Shown piece by piece: positions 17,497 through 27,019 of a stretch of DNA of 64,000 nucleotides. The position numbers were made by a program, and so were the translations under genes. The notes below the pieces were generated by a model, which was not told the DNA's origin, ran no database searches, and worked only from the letters and a program-made list of their open reading frames with translations. Source of the stretch: Shewanella psychrophila (lineage in GTDB: Bacteria; Pseudomonadota; Gammaproteobacteria; Enterobacterales; Shewanellaceae); the NCBI RefSeq assembly GCF_002005305.1, contig NZ_CP014782.1, positions 2,914,001 to 2,978,000 on the forward strand, read 5' to 3'. Position 1 is the stretch's first letter. The number at the start of each line of letters is the position of its first letter.

Positions 17497-17567
17497 GACA
17501 ACAAGCTGTCAATATTGACAGTCTGCTGTCGAATGTACTAGACTACGAATATTGACAACACGCTGTC
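17497..17567. promoter_or_regulatory. Three-copy palindromic operator array between marR and the membrane gene
   Basis: Three 14-bp sites share GACAnnnnGCTGTC: GACAACAAGCTGTC (17497-17510), GACAGTCTGCTGTC (17517-17530) and GACAACACGCTGTC (17554-17567). Each is a near-perfect inverted repeat of GACAGC/GCTGTC with one mismatch. Start-to-start spacings are 20 and 37 bases. The position between a MarR regulator and its divergent neighbour supports autoregulation plus control of the membrane genes. Confidence 0.75.
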
Positions 17568-17595
17568 ACTTTTAATTACTATCTGAGGTTACCCT

Positions 17596-18060
17596 ATGAA
17601 GCTTAAAATTCATCTTATTGCAGCTATTCTAGCTAGCCTATGTATCACAACATTCTTCACAGCAAGTTTGTTGAGTGAGCTGTTTGGTAGTTTGCAGCTA
17701 GTCACTCAGATAAAAGCGAGTATTTTGTTTCCAGGCTTATTTATACTCATCCCAGCGATGGCAGTGACAGGTATCACCGGCAACCTATTAGCTAGAGGAA
17801 ATAACAATAAACTAATTAGACAGAAGCAGTTTAGGATGAAACTCGCCGCAGCAAATGGATTACTCATCTTGCTTCCCGCCGCCATAATGCTGAACAGCTG
17901 GGCCCAGGCGGGACAATTTGATACTCAGTTTTATATTGTACAAGCCATCGAGCTTATTGCCGGCGCATGCAATCTGGTTCTGTTGGGGAAAAATGCCATT
18001 GCCGGTCGCAAATTGTCACGAAAAACAGACAGAATATTGAATGCTAAACAAAACGTTTAA
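17596..18060 (+). CDS. Four-helix membrane protein of unknown function
   Basis: A 154-aa integral membrane protein with hydrophobic segments near residues 5-27, 42-64, 85-105 and 115-135. The pattern [16 protein letters not shown]...[16 protein letters not shown] resembles a family of unnamed small bacterial membrane proteins. It is probably controlled by the adjacent MarR regulator, since the operator array lies just upstream. No function can be given. Confidence 0.8.
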
Positions 18061-18146
18061 AGCTTGATTCAAGCCACAGAATCATAAATACAAAACAAGT
18101 ATTCTGTATGCGTATTAACGACTTTATCGAGTGAGAAGATATCTAC

Positions 18147-18629
18147 ATGGAACAACATGATTATTTCGTTATCGCCCGTGCTGTCCATGTTTTAGGGGTC
18201 GTATTATGGATAGGGGGCGTGGCATTTGTCACTACGGTCCTTATACCAGCCATTAAACAATTCGCCTCACCCGAGGAGCGACTCCAGCTATTTGAGCAGT
18301 TGGAGAGCAAATTTTCATTTCAGGCCAAGTTTGTCACCTTAGCCACAGGCATCTCCGGCTATGTGATGCTCGATATTATCGATGGCTGGAATCGCTACCT
18401 GTACCCACAATATTGGTGGATGCACTTGATGACTCTGGTCTGGGCAATCTTTACCTTAGTACTATTCGTGTTGGAACCTCTATTTCTGCACCAGTGGTTT
18501 CATAAAAAAGCGGCGAAGGATAGCGAGCAGACATTTATCTTAGTTCATAAGATGCACATTTTTCTACTGAGTCTAAGTCTCATTGCCATAGCAGGCGCTG
18601 TTGCGGGTTCTCATGGGTATGCTTTTTAA
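18147..18629 (+). CDS. CopD-like/DUF2269-type small membrane protein
   Basis: A 160-aa membrane protein with four hydrophobic segments. The opening IARAVHVLGVVLWIGGVAFVT is the typical first helix of CopD-like and related haem- or copper-associated membrane domains, with a His followed by WIGG. Further His residues (HLMTLVW, LVHKMHIF) lie in later helices and could bind a metal or haem. It follows the previous membrane gene by 86 bases and may share its MarR control. Confidence 0.72.
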   Translation: MEQHDYFVIARAVHVLGVVLWIGGVAFVTTVLIPAIKQFASPEERLQLFEQLESKFSFQAKFVTLATGISGYVMLDIIDGWNRYLYPQYWWMHLMTLVWAIFTLVLFVLEPLFLHQWFHKKAAKDSEQTFILVHKMHIFLLSLSLIAIAGAVAGSHGYAF

Positions 18630-18727
18630 CTTTTCCACTTTGATGTCGATAAGGGAGAAATTGAGATCTACTGGCTAAAAATAGCCTTACTTCTGATAAA
18701 CTCGCTCCCTTGTTATATCAACTCTCA

Positions 18728-19120
18728 ATGACAGAAAAATCCATGAGCCGAAAAAAAATAGACGCTACCAAAATTATCGCCCTCACCTTCCTAGTGCTAG
18801 TTGCCACCAGTGTCGTTTTTGATAAGCTTCCACTGGCCATATTGATTGCCTATTTCGTCGTCAGCCTGATTACTTTTATCGCCTATGCCAGAGACAAGTC
18901 TGCCGCCAGAGATGGGCAATGGCGAACAAAAGAGAGCACATTGCAACTTCTAGCCCTCTGTGGGGGTTGGCCTGGGGCTATCATTGCCCAGCAGAGCTTG
19001 AGGCATAAGTCGCAGAAGTTAAGTTTTAGAATTGGACTATGGTGCATGATTGCCATAAACAGTGCGGGTTTCATTTGGCTTATGTCCCCCCAAGGACAAG
19101 CATTTCTCCCAAGATTTTAG
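18728..19120 (+). CDS. DUF1294 membrane protein
   Basis: A small membrane protein of the DUF1294 family (about 130 aa). The diagnostic stretch is YARDKSAARDGQWRTKEST followed by LLALCGGWPGAIIAQQ and RHKSQKLSFR. Three hydrophobic segments flank it. Possible starts are ATG 18728 and ATG 18743, and an upstream TTG at 18710; none has a strong ribosome binding site. Function unknown. Confidence 0.82.
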   Translation: MTEKSMSRKKIDATKIIALTFLVLVATSVVFDKLPLAILIAYFVVSLITFIAYARDKSAARDGQWRTKESTLQLLALCGGWPGAIIAQQSLRHKSQKLSFRIGLWCMIAINSAGFIWLMSPQGQAFLPRF

Positions 19121-19143
19121 TGACTAAAACGTTAGAAACTGTT

Positions 19144-19172
19144 TAAAAAAGAAAGGCGCACTGGGCGCCTTT
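19144..19172 (-). terminator. Intrinsic terminator of the Ig-like lipoprotein gene
   Basis: The stem AAAGGCGC/GCGCCTTT (19152-19159 and 19165-19172) is followed on the minus strand by C and a TTTTTT run. It lies about 35 bases past the stop of the giant gene; the plus-strand T-run is weak. Confidence 0.75.
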
Positions 19173-19206
19173 ACGTGATCACTATTAGCCTTACTAACAA
19201 GGCATA

Positions 19207-22200
19207 TTAATTTACCGTGACATTGGCCGTACCAGACTTACCATCGTAAGTTGCTGTTAGCACAGCATTACCTACAGCATGACCGTATATTTCATCATGA
19301 ACTCCAGTAGCAACGTTCGGCTTGTCACTGCCCCAGTTCACGAAATCAGCATAATCATGTGATGTTTCATCGGCAAAGTGAGCCAAGACTTCGACTTTCT
19401 GACTCCCCCCTACCGTTAAGCTTATATCCGCTGGATTAACCTCTATCGACACGATCGAGTTTTTCTCAACCGTTAACAAGCGAGCATCACTCTTGCCTTC
19501 ATAAGTCGCACTTATGGTCGCGGATGTGCCAATATTATACCCAATAGCCTCGCCCGCATTTTTATTACCAGTTTGTATATTAATACTACCCGGCTCATCA
19601 CTCTTCCAACTCACATCTAAGGTTACATCATGCTGAGTATCATCGGAAAAATACGCCGTAGCCTTAAAATAAATCAGAGACTGTTGATAAATAACATCAG
19701 TGATAGGTATTATTTCAATCCGCTCGAGTACTGCGGGGGTTACAGTTGTCGTAACCGTACTACTCGAACTTTCGTACTCAGCCGTGATTTGACTGCTACC
19801 TACCGCATTAGCCGTACCCGTGCCACCATCAAATCCGGTTGTCACCATATGGATTATATCAGGCTCACTGGAAGACCAGGTAGCCTTGTTGGTTACATCG
19901 ACTTTTGACAAATTAAACATAGTCGCCGTAGCCGTATAACGTCCCTTAGTACCTAATGGAACCTCTAGATTATTGGGAGTTACCTTTATACTGGTAACTT
20001 CACTGTCAAGAACAATTAGCCGCCCCTCACCGCGAACCTCCAGATAATCAGCATAAACAGCAGAGTTACCTACCTCAATTCCAGTGACTAGCCCTGTGCC
20101 ATTGATCGATATAATTGAATTATTCGCCACAGACCAAACGCTCTGATTCGTGACATCTTTGCGAATAATATCCCCTCCACTGTCCATGTAAGCCGCTAGT
20201 GCTTGCATCTGAAGAGTTTCATTAATAATCACATGATCGTTAGCAGGTTCAACATCAACCCCCAGATACTCGAGATCAGTCACCACGACTTCGGCGTTGC
20301 CTGTCTCACCGATCCACTCCGCGATCACACCAGTACTTCCATGGGTATCACCTGTCACCAAACCTGCAGTTGAACCTGTAGGATTAACATGAGCTACACT
20401 TCCATCGACAACTGTCCAAGTAGAATCTTTAGTCACATCACTAATGTAGCCATCACTAAATATGGCAGACGCTTTATATTGCTGTAATTCACTGATATTG
20501 ATTGTTGATGTTGCTGGCGTTACCTGAAGTTCTACCAATACAGCCTCACCGACATAGAGATTAGTCTCTGCGATTAAACCTTTGTATGTAGCCTTTATGA
20601 CAGTTTGATATTCACCACCATCTATTATCGTTTGTGCCAGTCCATCCATATCTATGGTAGCAGCACCCAGATTCGAGCTCTGCCAGCTAGACGCTAAGGT
20701 TACCTCTTTACTGGTGCCATCGGAAAAACGTGCAAATGATTGATAGGGCTGACTCAAGCCTAAGGGGACGGTTTTATTTTCCGGAGATATAGTAAGTTCA
20801 AGCAACTCTGCGGCAGTCACTTCTATCTCGGCCGTAGCGCTCATGCCATTAAACTGCGCCTTAACTTGAGTGCTTCCAACATCGAGTGCGCTGGCAAAAC
20901 CACCATTCAGTCTACCAGTTCCTATATGGACAATATCTTCATTTACACTTGTCCAACTGGCGATTTTAGTTATGTCCTCCGAATGGTTATCGGTATAAAA
21001 AGCCCAGGCTGCAAACTGACCCTCGGTCCCCTTAGGAACTTTTACATTAGGAGGAGTCACTTGAATAAAGCTTAACTCGGCATCGGTTACTGTTAATGTT
21101 GCCGTAGCAGTAAAGCCAATATATCTGGCCGTTACCGTCACTTCACCAGGGATGTAGCTGGTTGCGACGCCCTTCCTATCAAGGGTGGCAATACTCGCCT
21201 CTGAACTCTGCCAATAAGAGGTGTTGGTTAAATCTTTGCTGGTACCATCGGAGAAGATCCCCGTAGCTTCGAAGTCTTGAATTAAACCTGCAGCGACGGT
21301 CGCTATCACAGGACTCACAACAAGCTCTTTTAAAATTGCGTCAGTCACTGATACATCGACCGAATCAGTTTGTGCCTCAAAATCGGCTTGAACTTGGGTT
21401 TCCCCTACCCCAATCGCCTCGGCGAAGCCAGCTGTACTCCCCGTAGCTGTTACATTCAATATCGAGCCATCGACGGCAGACCAAGTCGCCAACAGGGTAA
21501 CATCACTGCTATGACCATCTGAGTAGAATGCCGTAGCCACATACTGGCCACTTGTCCCTAATGGCACAGATTCGTTCGCCGGAGTCACTTGAAGTCCTAT
21601 CAGACTTGCATCTGTCACATCGAGAGCCGCTGTTGCACTAAAACCTATATAACTGGCCTTGATCTGAGTGGTTCCCTTAACATAAGACAGTGCCAGACCG
21701 TGGCGATTAACACTGGCAACTGAGCCTTCGCTCGATTGCCAACTGGAAACTTCAGTCAAGTCTTGGTTACTGCCATCGGAAAATATGCCAGTAAATTGAT
21801 ATTGCTGAGTATTACCCGCAGCAATTGAAGCAGTAACAGGCGAAAGCGACACTGTTTCCAAAATGGCATCGGTCACCACAAACGCTGAACTTGACTCCAT
21901 GGCATCGTAATTGGCTGTGATATTGGCATTTCCAACACTCAGGGCATGAGCAGAACCAGCATCAATACCAAGAGACACTACTTCAACAATGCTCGAATCA
22001 TCTGATGACCAAGTCGCTAATTGCGTCACATCGCTAGAATGACCGTCAGAGTAATAAGCGGTAGCCGTGAGTTGTTGCTGCTGACCCTTTGGCAGCTGAT
22101 TCTGCACCGGTGTCACTTGCAGACTTTCGAGCACTGCATCTGTGACAATGAGCTCCGCCTCTACGCTCATACTTGAGATAGATGCCATAATTTTAGTGGC

Positions 22201-24213
22201 ACCGGACGCAATACTTATCGCGTTCCCCTCTTGGTTTATCTGAGCAACCAAAGGGTCGGCAACCTGCCAATCCGCTGAATCGGTTAGCTCCTTACTGCTT
22301 CCATCGGTGTAGATCCCGGTCAGCACATATTGCTGACTGTTCCCTGCTGCAACTCTGGCTATAAGAGGAGAAATAACTAATTGTTTCAATGCAACAGCGG
22401 TAACAGTTGCATTAGTGGTGTCTTTTACGTTTTCATTTTGTCCAGGCACTGGACTGGTCGCTGAAGGTTTCGCCCCAGCCCTGGAAAGTAAGCCTCCATA
22501 GCTGGCACTGATACTCGTTTCACCAACTGTACTCGCATGTGCAAATCCAGCTCTTTGTCCAAAAGTGATGATACTGACAATATTTCGGTCACCAGAAATC
22601 CACGTAGCTTCTTGGGTGACATCTTGACTATTACCATCGCTGTAATAAGCCGTGGCATGGTACTGGCCTTCAGTACCAATAGGGTCCTGCAAGTTTTTGG
22701 GAGTGACTTGCAAAGAGGTAATGCTGGCATCAGTAACCGTCAAAGAGGTCGACTGAGTCATCCCCATATAGTCAATTGAGATCTCAGTTTCGCCTGCAAT
22801 GTATGTACTCGCTTTACCTGCCAAGGCATCGGTTAAGCCTATGGTCGCTATATTGGTATCACTGCTCTGCCAGTAACCTAGCGATGTGATGTCATGCACA
22901 CTCATATCAGAAAATCGGGCACGGGCAGAATACGCTACATTGCTACCAGCAGGAGTAGTGACATCCAGAGGCGAAATCTCAATGCTCTCAATAACCGCAT
23001 CAGTCACTTCGGCACTTGCCGTGCCAAGTACCTGCTGGAAACTGGCAGTCACAACCTCGTTACCTGGTTCTAGAGCCGTAGCATGCCCCCCCATCTCACC
23101 TGACTCGACAATAACAGCAACCACTTTATTGTCCACAGACCAAATCGCATCATGGGTAACATTTGCAGTTGTCCCATCTGAATAATAGGCTGTGGCAGTA
23201 TAATCCCCTTGAGTACCTACAGGCTTAACCTGCATGTCCGGGCTAACTACAAGCTGAGTCACCACTATTTCGGTTATTGTCGCGGACGTTGAGTCTGACA
23301 CATTGACATCTGCAAAACTTAAACTGGCTGACACTTGGGTTTCGCCAGCAGTCATGCCACTCAAACGCCCATCAGAATTAATACTCGCCACGGAAATAAC
23401 ACTACTTTGCCAGCTAGACTGAGAGGAGACATCCATGCTCAGACCATTTTCAAACACTAGGTCTGCGCGATATTGCTGGCTGGTTCCCGCAGGAAAAGAG
23501 ATATCTATTGGGCTAATAATAAGCTTATCGACAGCCGAATCCAGCACGATTAGTGAAGCCTCGGCGTCCATTCCAGCATAAGTGCCCAGCACTTGAGTCT
23601 CACCGACAAGAAGGCCTGTTGCAATACCTTTGCTCTGTTCATCACTGGTAATAGAGGCAACACTTGGCTCTGATACGCTCCAGTCGGTATATTTTGTCAC
23701 ATCTTGTTTATGAGAATCGGCAAACAGAGCAACGGCTTTAAAGGCTTGGGTTAGCCCTACTAATGTTTCTCCTTGCCCGGGTTCTATTGTCAGTGACGTC
23801 AATACAGCATCTGTCACATTCAGAGTTGCACTGTCGCTAACCTCAGGGCCAGCCTGACTCGCTACAAGCGTTGCAATGATAGTTGTAATACCTGAGATTT
23901 TAGCATCTGCAAGTCCTTTGGCAGCAATTGCAGCTATATCCGGAGCACTGCTCGACCAGATAACATCAGAGGTGACATCCGCCCGTGTGCCATCGCTATA
24001 AAGTGCCGATGCAGAATATTGCTCACTGGTTGCAATAGCTAAGGTACTCAGCTGAGGAGATACGGTTAATTCAACCGCATAAGCCGGACATGGATCACCT
24101 TCACCACCACATCCACCAGTAGGGAAACCGTCGTTGTCTCCGCCGCAGGCCGATAATAGAAGAAGTAGGGAAAATAGAAAAAAGTGCTGCAGAGATTTGA
24201 CGCTTGTCATCAT
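19207..24213 (-). CDS. Giant lipoprotein with about 18 bacterial Ig-like (Big_2) domains
   Basis: A 1668-aa surface or periplasmic lipoprotein. The signal MMTSVKSLQHFFLFSLLLLLSAC ends in lipobox LSAC, followed by a Gly/Cys-rich linker. The rest is about 18 repeats of 85-95 aa of the Big_2 type, each with a TP/SP opening, a YYSDG- or FSDG-like turn, a DVT or DLT motif and a conserved Trp, and ending near VTDA. From about the third domain two classes alternate: one with VTP...YSDGHSSDVT..ATW, one with ISP...IFSDGTSKDLT..WQSS. No catalytic domain is visible. Such proteins are usually adhesins or spacers, but no function is proven. Start ATG 24213 (or 24210) has GGA upstream; an earlier ATG at 24279 would bury the signal peptide. 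Confidence 0.9.
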   Translation of the reverse strand: MMTSVKSLQHFFLFSLLLLLSACGGDNDGFPTGGCGGEGDPCPAYAVELTVSPQLSTLAIATSEQYSASALYSDGTRADVTSDVIWSSSAPDIAAIAAKGLADAKISGITTIIATLVASQAGPEVSDSATLNVTDAVLTSLTIEPGQGETLVGLTQAFKAVALFADSHKQDVTKYTDWSVSEPSVASITSDEQSKGIATGLLVGETQVLGTYAGMDAEASLIVLDSAVDKLIISPIDISFPAGTSQQYRADLVFENGLSMDVSSQSSWQSSVISVASINSDGRLSGMTAGETQVSASLSFADVNVSDSTSATITEIVVTQLVVSPDMQVKPVGTQGDYTATAYYSDGTTANVTHDAIWSVDNKVVAVIVESGEMGGHATALEPGNEVVTASFQQVLGTASAEVTDAVIESIEISPLDVTTPAGSNVAYSARARFSDMSVHDITSLGYWQSSDTNIATIGLTDALAGKASTYIAGETEISIDYMGMTQSTSLTVTDASITSLQVTPKNLQDPIGTEGQYHATAYYSDGNSQDVTQEATWISGDRNIVSIITFGQRAGFAHASTVGETSISASYGGLLSRAGAKPSATSPVPGQNENVKDTTNATVTAVALKQLVISPLIARVAAGNSQQYVLTGIYTDGSSKELTDSADWQVADPLVAQINQEGNAISIASGATKIMASISSMSVEAELIVTDAVLESLQVTPVQNQLPKGQQQQLTATAYYSDGHSSDVTQLATWSSDDSSIVEVVSLGIDAGSAHALSVGNANITANYDAMESSSAFVVTDAILETVSLSPVTASIAAGNTQQYQFTGIFSDGSNQDLTEVSSWQSSEGSVASVNRHGLALSYVKGTTQIKASYIGFSATAALDVTDASLIGLQVTPANESVPLGTSGQYVATAFYSDGHSSDVTLLATWSAVDGSILNVTATGSTAGFAEAIGVGETQVQADFEAQTDSVDVSVTDAILKELVVSPVIATVAAGLIQDFEATGIFSDGTSKDLTNTSYWQSSEASIATLDRKGVATSYIPGEVTVTARYIGFTATATLTVTDAELSFIQVTPPNVKVPKGTEGQFAAWAFYTDNHSEDITKIASWTSVNEDIVHIGTGRLNGGFASALDVGSTQVKAQFNGMSATAEIEVTAAELLELTISPENKTVPLGLSQPYQSFARFSDGTSKEVTLASSWQSSNLGAATIDMDGLAQTIIDGGEYQTVIKATYKGLIAETNLYVGEAVLVELQVTPATSTINISELQQYKASAIFSDGYISDVTKDSTWTVVDGSVAHVNPTGSTAGLVTGDTHGSTGVIAEWIGETGNAEVVVTDLEYLGVDVEPANDHVIINETLQMQALAAYMDSGGDIIRKDVTNQSVWSVANNSIISINGTGLVTGIEVGNSAVYADYLEVRGEGRLIVLDSEVTSIKVTPNNLEVPLGTKGRYTATATMFNLSKVDVTNKATWSSSEPDIIHMVTTGFDGGTGTANAVGSSQITAEYESSSSTVTTTVTPAVLERIEIIPITDVIYQQSLIYFKATAYFSDDTQHDVTLDVSWKSDEPGSINIQTGNKNAGEAIGYNIGTSATISATYEGKSDARLLTVEKNSIVSIEVNPADISLTVGGSQKVEVLAHFADETSHDYADFVNWGSDKPNVATGVHDEIYGHAVGNAVLTATYDGKSGTANVTVN

Positions 24214-24639
24214 TATCAATTCCAATCTAAGCTGGCTAGTACCTAACGTACATCCAGAAAACACAAGTGGAGTTATCAATCACTCACATCCTTGTCATGT
24301 TAAGTGCAGGTCTCCATTTTCGAGCTACACCCTTAAGAACCAACACCACACTAACTGATGTTATTAAAGCTATTGCAACTACCAAAATGTTGCAACTGAT
24401 TTACACCAAGGTGACACCCACCTAGCAAATATAGCAGATCGAGAGAAACACAAACAAAACAAGACTCGAAAAGAATCATCTTATTCTCTTAATTATTAAC
24501 AGCTTAACGTAAAGTGTATCACACCCGTAATTTAGGTGCACAATAAGCGCTAAATCTGAGTATATCCAAACTCAAAGTTTCTTTACCCAATACCCGCCAA
24601 TCAGTACCATTGGGTTAATTCAATCAAGAGATCTATTTC
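24214..24639. other. Divergent intergenic region, Ig-like lipoprotein / FKBP (426 bp)
   Basis: No gene is visible. The region must hold the promoters of both divergent genes. It is AT-rich in the 24470-24530 part. I found no riboswitch or clear operator. Confidence 0.5.
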
Positions 24640-25110
24640 ATGAAAATGCTTTTAGCCATTGTCGTCATTGCCGGCGTCATTTTTTATTTCTTTACCTCAA
24701 TGAACAATCAAAAAGTGTCTAAGGAAAATATTGAAATAGGCAACGCTTTCTTAGCAGAAAACAAAGCTAAAGAAGGTGTGGTCGAAACCTTGTCTGGTCT
24801 TCAATATAAAGTGTTGCACAAGGGAGACGGCGAGACTCATCCTAAAGCCAGCGATACCGTTACCGTCCACTATCACGGTACATTGGTCGATGGCACAGTA
24901 TTCGATAGCTCGGTTGAGCGCGGCGAGCCAATTGCTTTTCCATTAAACCGGGTAATTAAAGGCTGGACCGAAGGCGTACAGTTGATGGTAACAGGTGAGA
25001 AAGTTCGCTTCTTTATTCCGAGCACATTGGCCTATGGCAATCGTAGTACAGGTAAAATAGCTGGTGGCTCGGTGCTGATTTTTGATGTTGAGCTTATCAG
25101 TATAGATTGA
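24640..25110 (+). CDS. Membrane-anchored FKBP-type peptidyl-prolyl isomerase
   Basis: A 156-aa prolyl isomerase. An uncleaved N-terminal anchor (residues about 2-20) is followed by a short helical linker and one FKBP domain from about residue 50. Family motifs are VTVHYHGTLVDGTVFDSS, GEPIAFPLNRVIKGWTEG, GEKVRFFIPSTLAYG and the ending LIFDVELISID. The architecture suggests a periplasm-facing foldase similar to FkpA/FklB. A second FKBP gene lies at 55778 in this window. Confidence 0.9.
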   Translation: MKMLLAIVVIAGVIFYFFTSMNNQKVSKENIEIGNAFLAENKAKEGVVETLSGLQYKVLHKGDGETHPKASDTVTVHYHGTLVDGTVFDSSVERGEPIAFPLNRVIKGWTEGVQLMVTGEKVRFFIPSTLAYGNRSTGKIAGGSVLIFDVELISID

Positions 25111-25135
25111 TCTCCTACGCGACCTCTACAAAAGT

Positions 25136-25162
25136 AAAAACGCGCCTCCAGGGCGCGTTTTT
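25136..25162 (+). terminator. Bidirectional terminator between FKBP and GH19 chitinase genes
   Basis: The stem AAAAACGCGCC with GGCGCGTTTTT around a short loop (25136-25146 and 25152-25162) gives T-runs on both strands and lies between two convergent genes. Confidence 0.88.
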
Positions 25163-25180
25163 ACTTTCAAAAGCTTATGA

Positions 25181-26881
25181 TTATCTGGCTATCCAGGCAT
25201 CTTCCCAAGCGGCTCCGACTCCCGGCTCATAGGCCCATGCTGCTCCCGCGCACCAGGCTGTATAGGGGAAAGGTTTACACTCATATAAACCACCAGCATT
25301 ACTGACTATATCCCCCGCAACATAAGCGTAGCCCGCCTGATAAGGGCTTGCTCCATCTGGTGGGGTCTCGCCACTAACCTTAACCAAGACATTATGAGAG
25401 TTAACAGCAGTCGCCCCCGCCTCATCTGTCACCGTGAGCATCACGGAGACACTCTCACTACTACTTGGTGTTGGTAAGGTCAACTCAAGGTTCACTAGAT
25501 TAAGTGCCGGAGCCCTGCCGCCAACAGGTAGCTGCCACTGGTAACTCAAAGCGCCTCCCTCAGGATCACTAGACTCAGCAGCCGAGAGTGGGATCACAGT
25601 GCCAGCATCTCCCTCTAAGGGACCTTGGATCAGTACTTGCGGTGGTTGATTGACCGGATCTGTGGGATCCGTTGGTGTACCCGAGTCATCAATCACTATC
25701 TCCGGGAAGAAATGCTGAAGACACTGTACATAATCCCCACCTTTAAATGCACTATAACGCGTCTGATAACCAACCAATTTACAAGCATAGCTCTTACCAC
25801 CATTGGGATTACCCGGGATATAGGACCAGTCCTGCTCCCAGTATATCTGCATGGCTCCTGCGCCTTGAGTGTCAAAGGGTTTCATATCTTTACAGCCTAA
25901 CTCCTCATTCGCCTCAATGGGCACTCCCATATACTGCGCCAGCGCTTGGTAGTATTCGATACGGTTGAGGGACTGAGGTTTTTCGCTACCAGCGCCACAC
26001 TCAATTCCACCGTTGATGATATGGGTGGTGATGCCAAACCCGGCTTGTAAGCCGTTTTGCACATCTCTGGCATTGGGCTGCCAGGTACCATCAATAACAT
26101 GCAACATGGAAGCTTTAGGTGGCTGAGGGTAGGTAAAGAAAAACACTGCGCTGGCTAAGTTTAACCAGGTATCGGCGACCATTTCGGGATTATTCAGTAG
26201 TGTTGTCACATCACCAAACATGGCATCAGAGAAGGGCCCATAGTTATAATTATAAGATAGCTGCTTTGCCCCACGGCCAAAATAGCTCTTGTAGCTGCCA
26301 TCATCAAAGGTACCACAAGGCCAAACCTGTCCCTGCCAGATATCAGGATTACATTCCATATTGTAACCACCATGCTTGGTTTCATCCCAACCAACTTCCC
26401 TCACCCAATATAAACCTTGTCGCCATTGAGGCTCTGTCATCCACTTATCATGGGCACCGGTTTCTTGGGCAAAATGAGCAAACATGGTCGCTAATGATTT
26501 ACGACATATTGCTTCAGCATCACGGGCATCGGTGTAAGAGCCACATAAAGCTGGAAACTTAGCCGCGGATTGTAACAAACCAAGGTAAGTGTATTCGGCT
26601 GCTCGAACCGGAAACAGAAATTCAAATTGCGCTTCACTTAATACAGATTCGAGGCGTCTGACATTGTCTGGATTATTAGCGTTTAATGGGGTAACAGCCT
26701 CGACGATAGCGTTATCTCTGGTCGCTATGGATGACTTAACCGCCCGCATCAAGGGAAAGTCAGTCAACTCCGCTTCTTTAGCGTCAATCTCGGCTTGGGT
26801 GAAATGTACAGGTTCGACAGCTAACAGGGGAAATGCCATGACAGATGTTAGGATAGAAATGGCTAATTGATGATGTTTCAT
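25181..26881 (-). CDS. Secreted GH19 chitinase with PKD-like domain and C-terminal chitin-binding domain
   Basis: It hydrolyses chitin outside the cell. The 566-aa precursor has a signal peptide (MKHHQLAISILTSVMAFPLLA). The GH19 catalytic domain spans about 70-400: the catalytic Glu region FAHFAQETGAHDKW, the substrate segment YFGRGAKQLSYNYNYGPF and INGGIECG. A PKD/Ig-like domain (about 410-505; QPPQVLIQGPLEG, SYQWQLP, VTDEAGATA) and a CBM5/12-type domain with aromatic residues (AYVAGDIVSNAGGLYECKPF) follow. Start ATG 26881 has GGAGAG upstream; the frame extends 11 codons further but that would spoil the signal peptide. It lies downstream of the GH18 gene on the same strand, after that gene's terminator. 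Confidence 0.92.
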   Translation of the reverse strand: MKHHQLAISILTSVMAFPLLAVEPVHFTQAEIDAKEAELTDFPLMRAVKSSIATRDNAIVEAVTPLNANNPDNVRRLESVLSEAQFEFLFPVRAAEYTYLGLLQSAAKFPALCGSYTDARDAEAICRKSLATMFAHFAQETGAHDKWMTEPQWRQGLYWVREVGWDETKHGGYNMECNPDIWQGQVWPCGTFDDGSYKSYFGRGAKQLSYNYNYGPFSDAMFGDVTTLLNNPEMVADTWLNLASAVFFFTYPQPPKASMLHVIDGTWQPNARDVQNGLQAGFGITTHIINGGIECGAGSEKPQSLNRIEYYQALAQYMGVPIEANEELGCKDMKPFDTQGAGAMQIYWEQDWSYIPGNPNGGKSYACKLVGYQTRYSAFKGGDYVQCLQHFFPEIVIDDSGTPTDPTDPVNQPPQVLIQGPLEGDAGTVIPLSAAESSDPEGGALSYQWQLPVGGRAPALNLVNLELTLPTPSSSESVSVMLTVTDEAGATAVNSHNVLVKVSGETPPDGASPYQAGYAYVAGDIVSNAGGLYECKPFPYTAWCAGAAWAYEPGVGAAWEDAWIAR

Positions 26882-26974
26882 AGGAACTCTCCACCTAAAT
26901 ATAGACACACGCACAAGATAGATAATGATTAACCTGGCTCAAATGCCTGATCTGATATTTAGGTCTGTTCAAAG

Positions 26975-26998
26975 GAAAAGAGGGGGATTGCTCCCCCT
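26975..26998 (-). terminator. Intrinsic terminator of the GH18 chitinase gene
   Basis: The 7-bp stem AGGGGGA/TCCCCCT (26981-26987 and 26992-26998) with a 4-base loop is followed on the minus strand by CTTTTCCTTT. It lies just past the GH18 stop codon. Confidence 0.8.
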
Positions 26999-27019
26999 TA
27001 TGAGAATAAGAACGACGAC

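Noticed and set aside
22886..23185. Plus-strand frames over the Ig-like lipoprotein gene
   Set aside because: They are shadows of the repetitive coding sequence on the minus strand.
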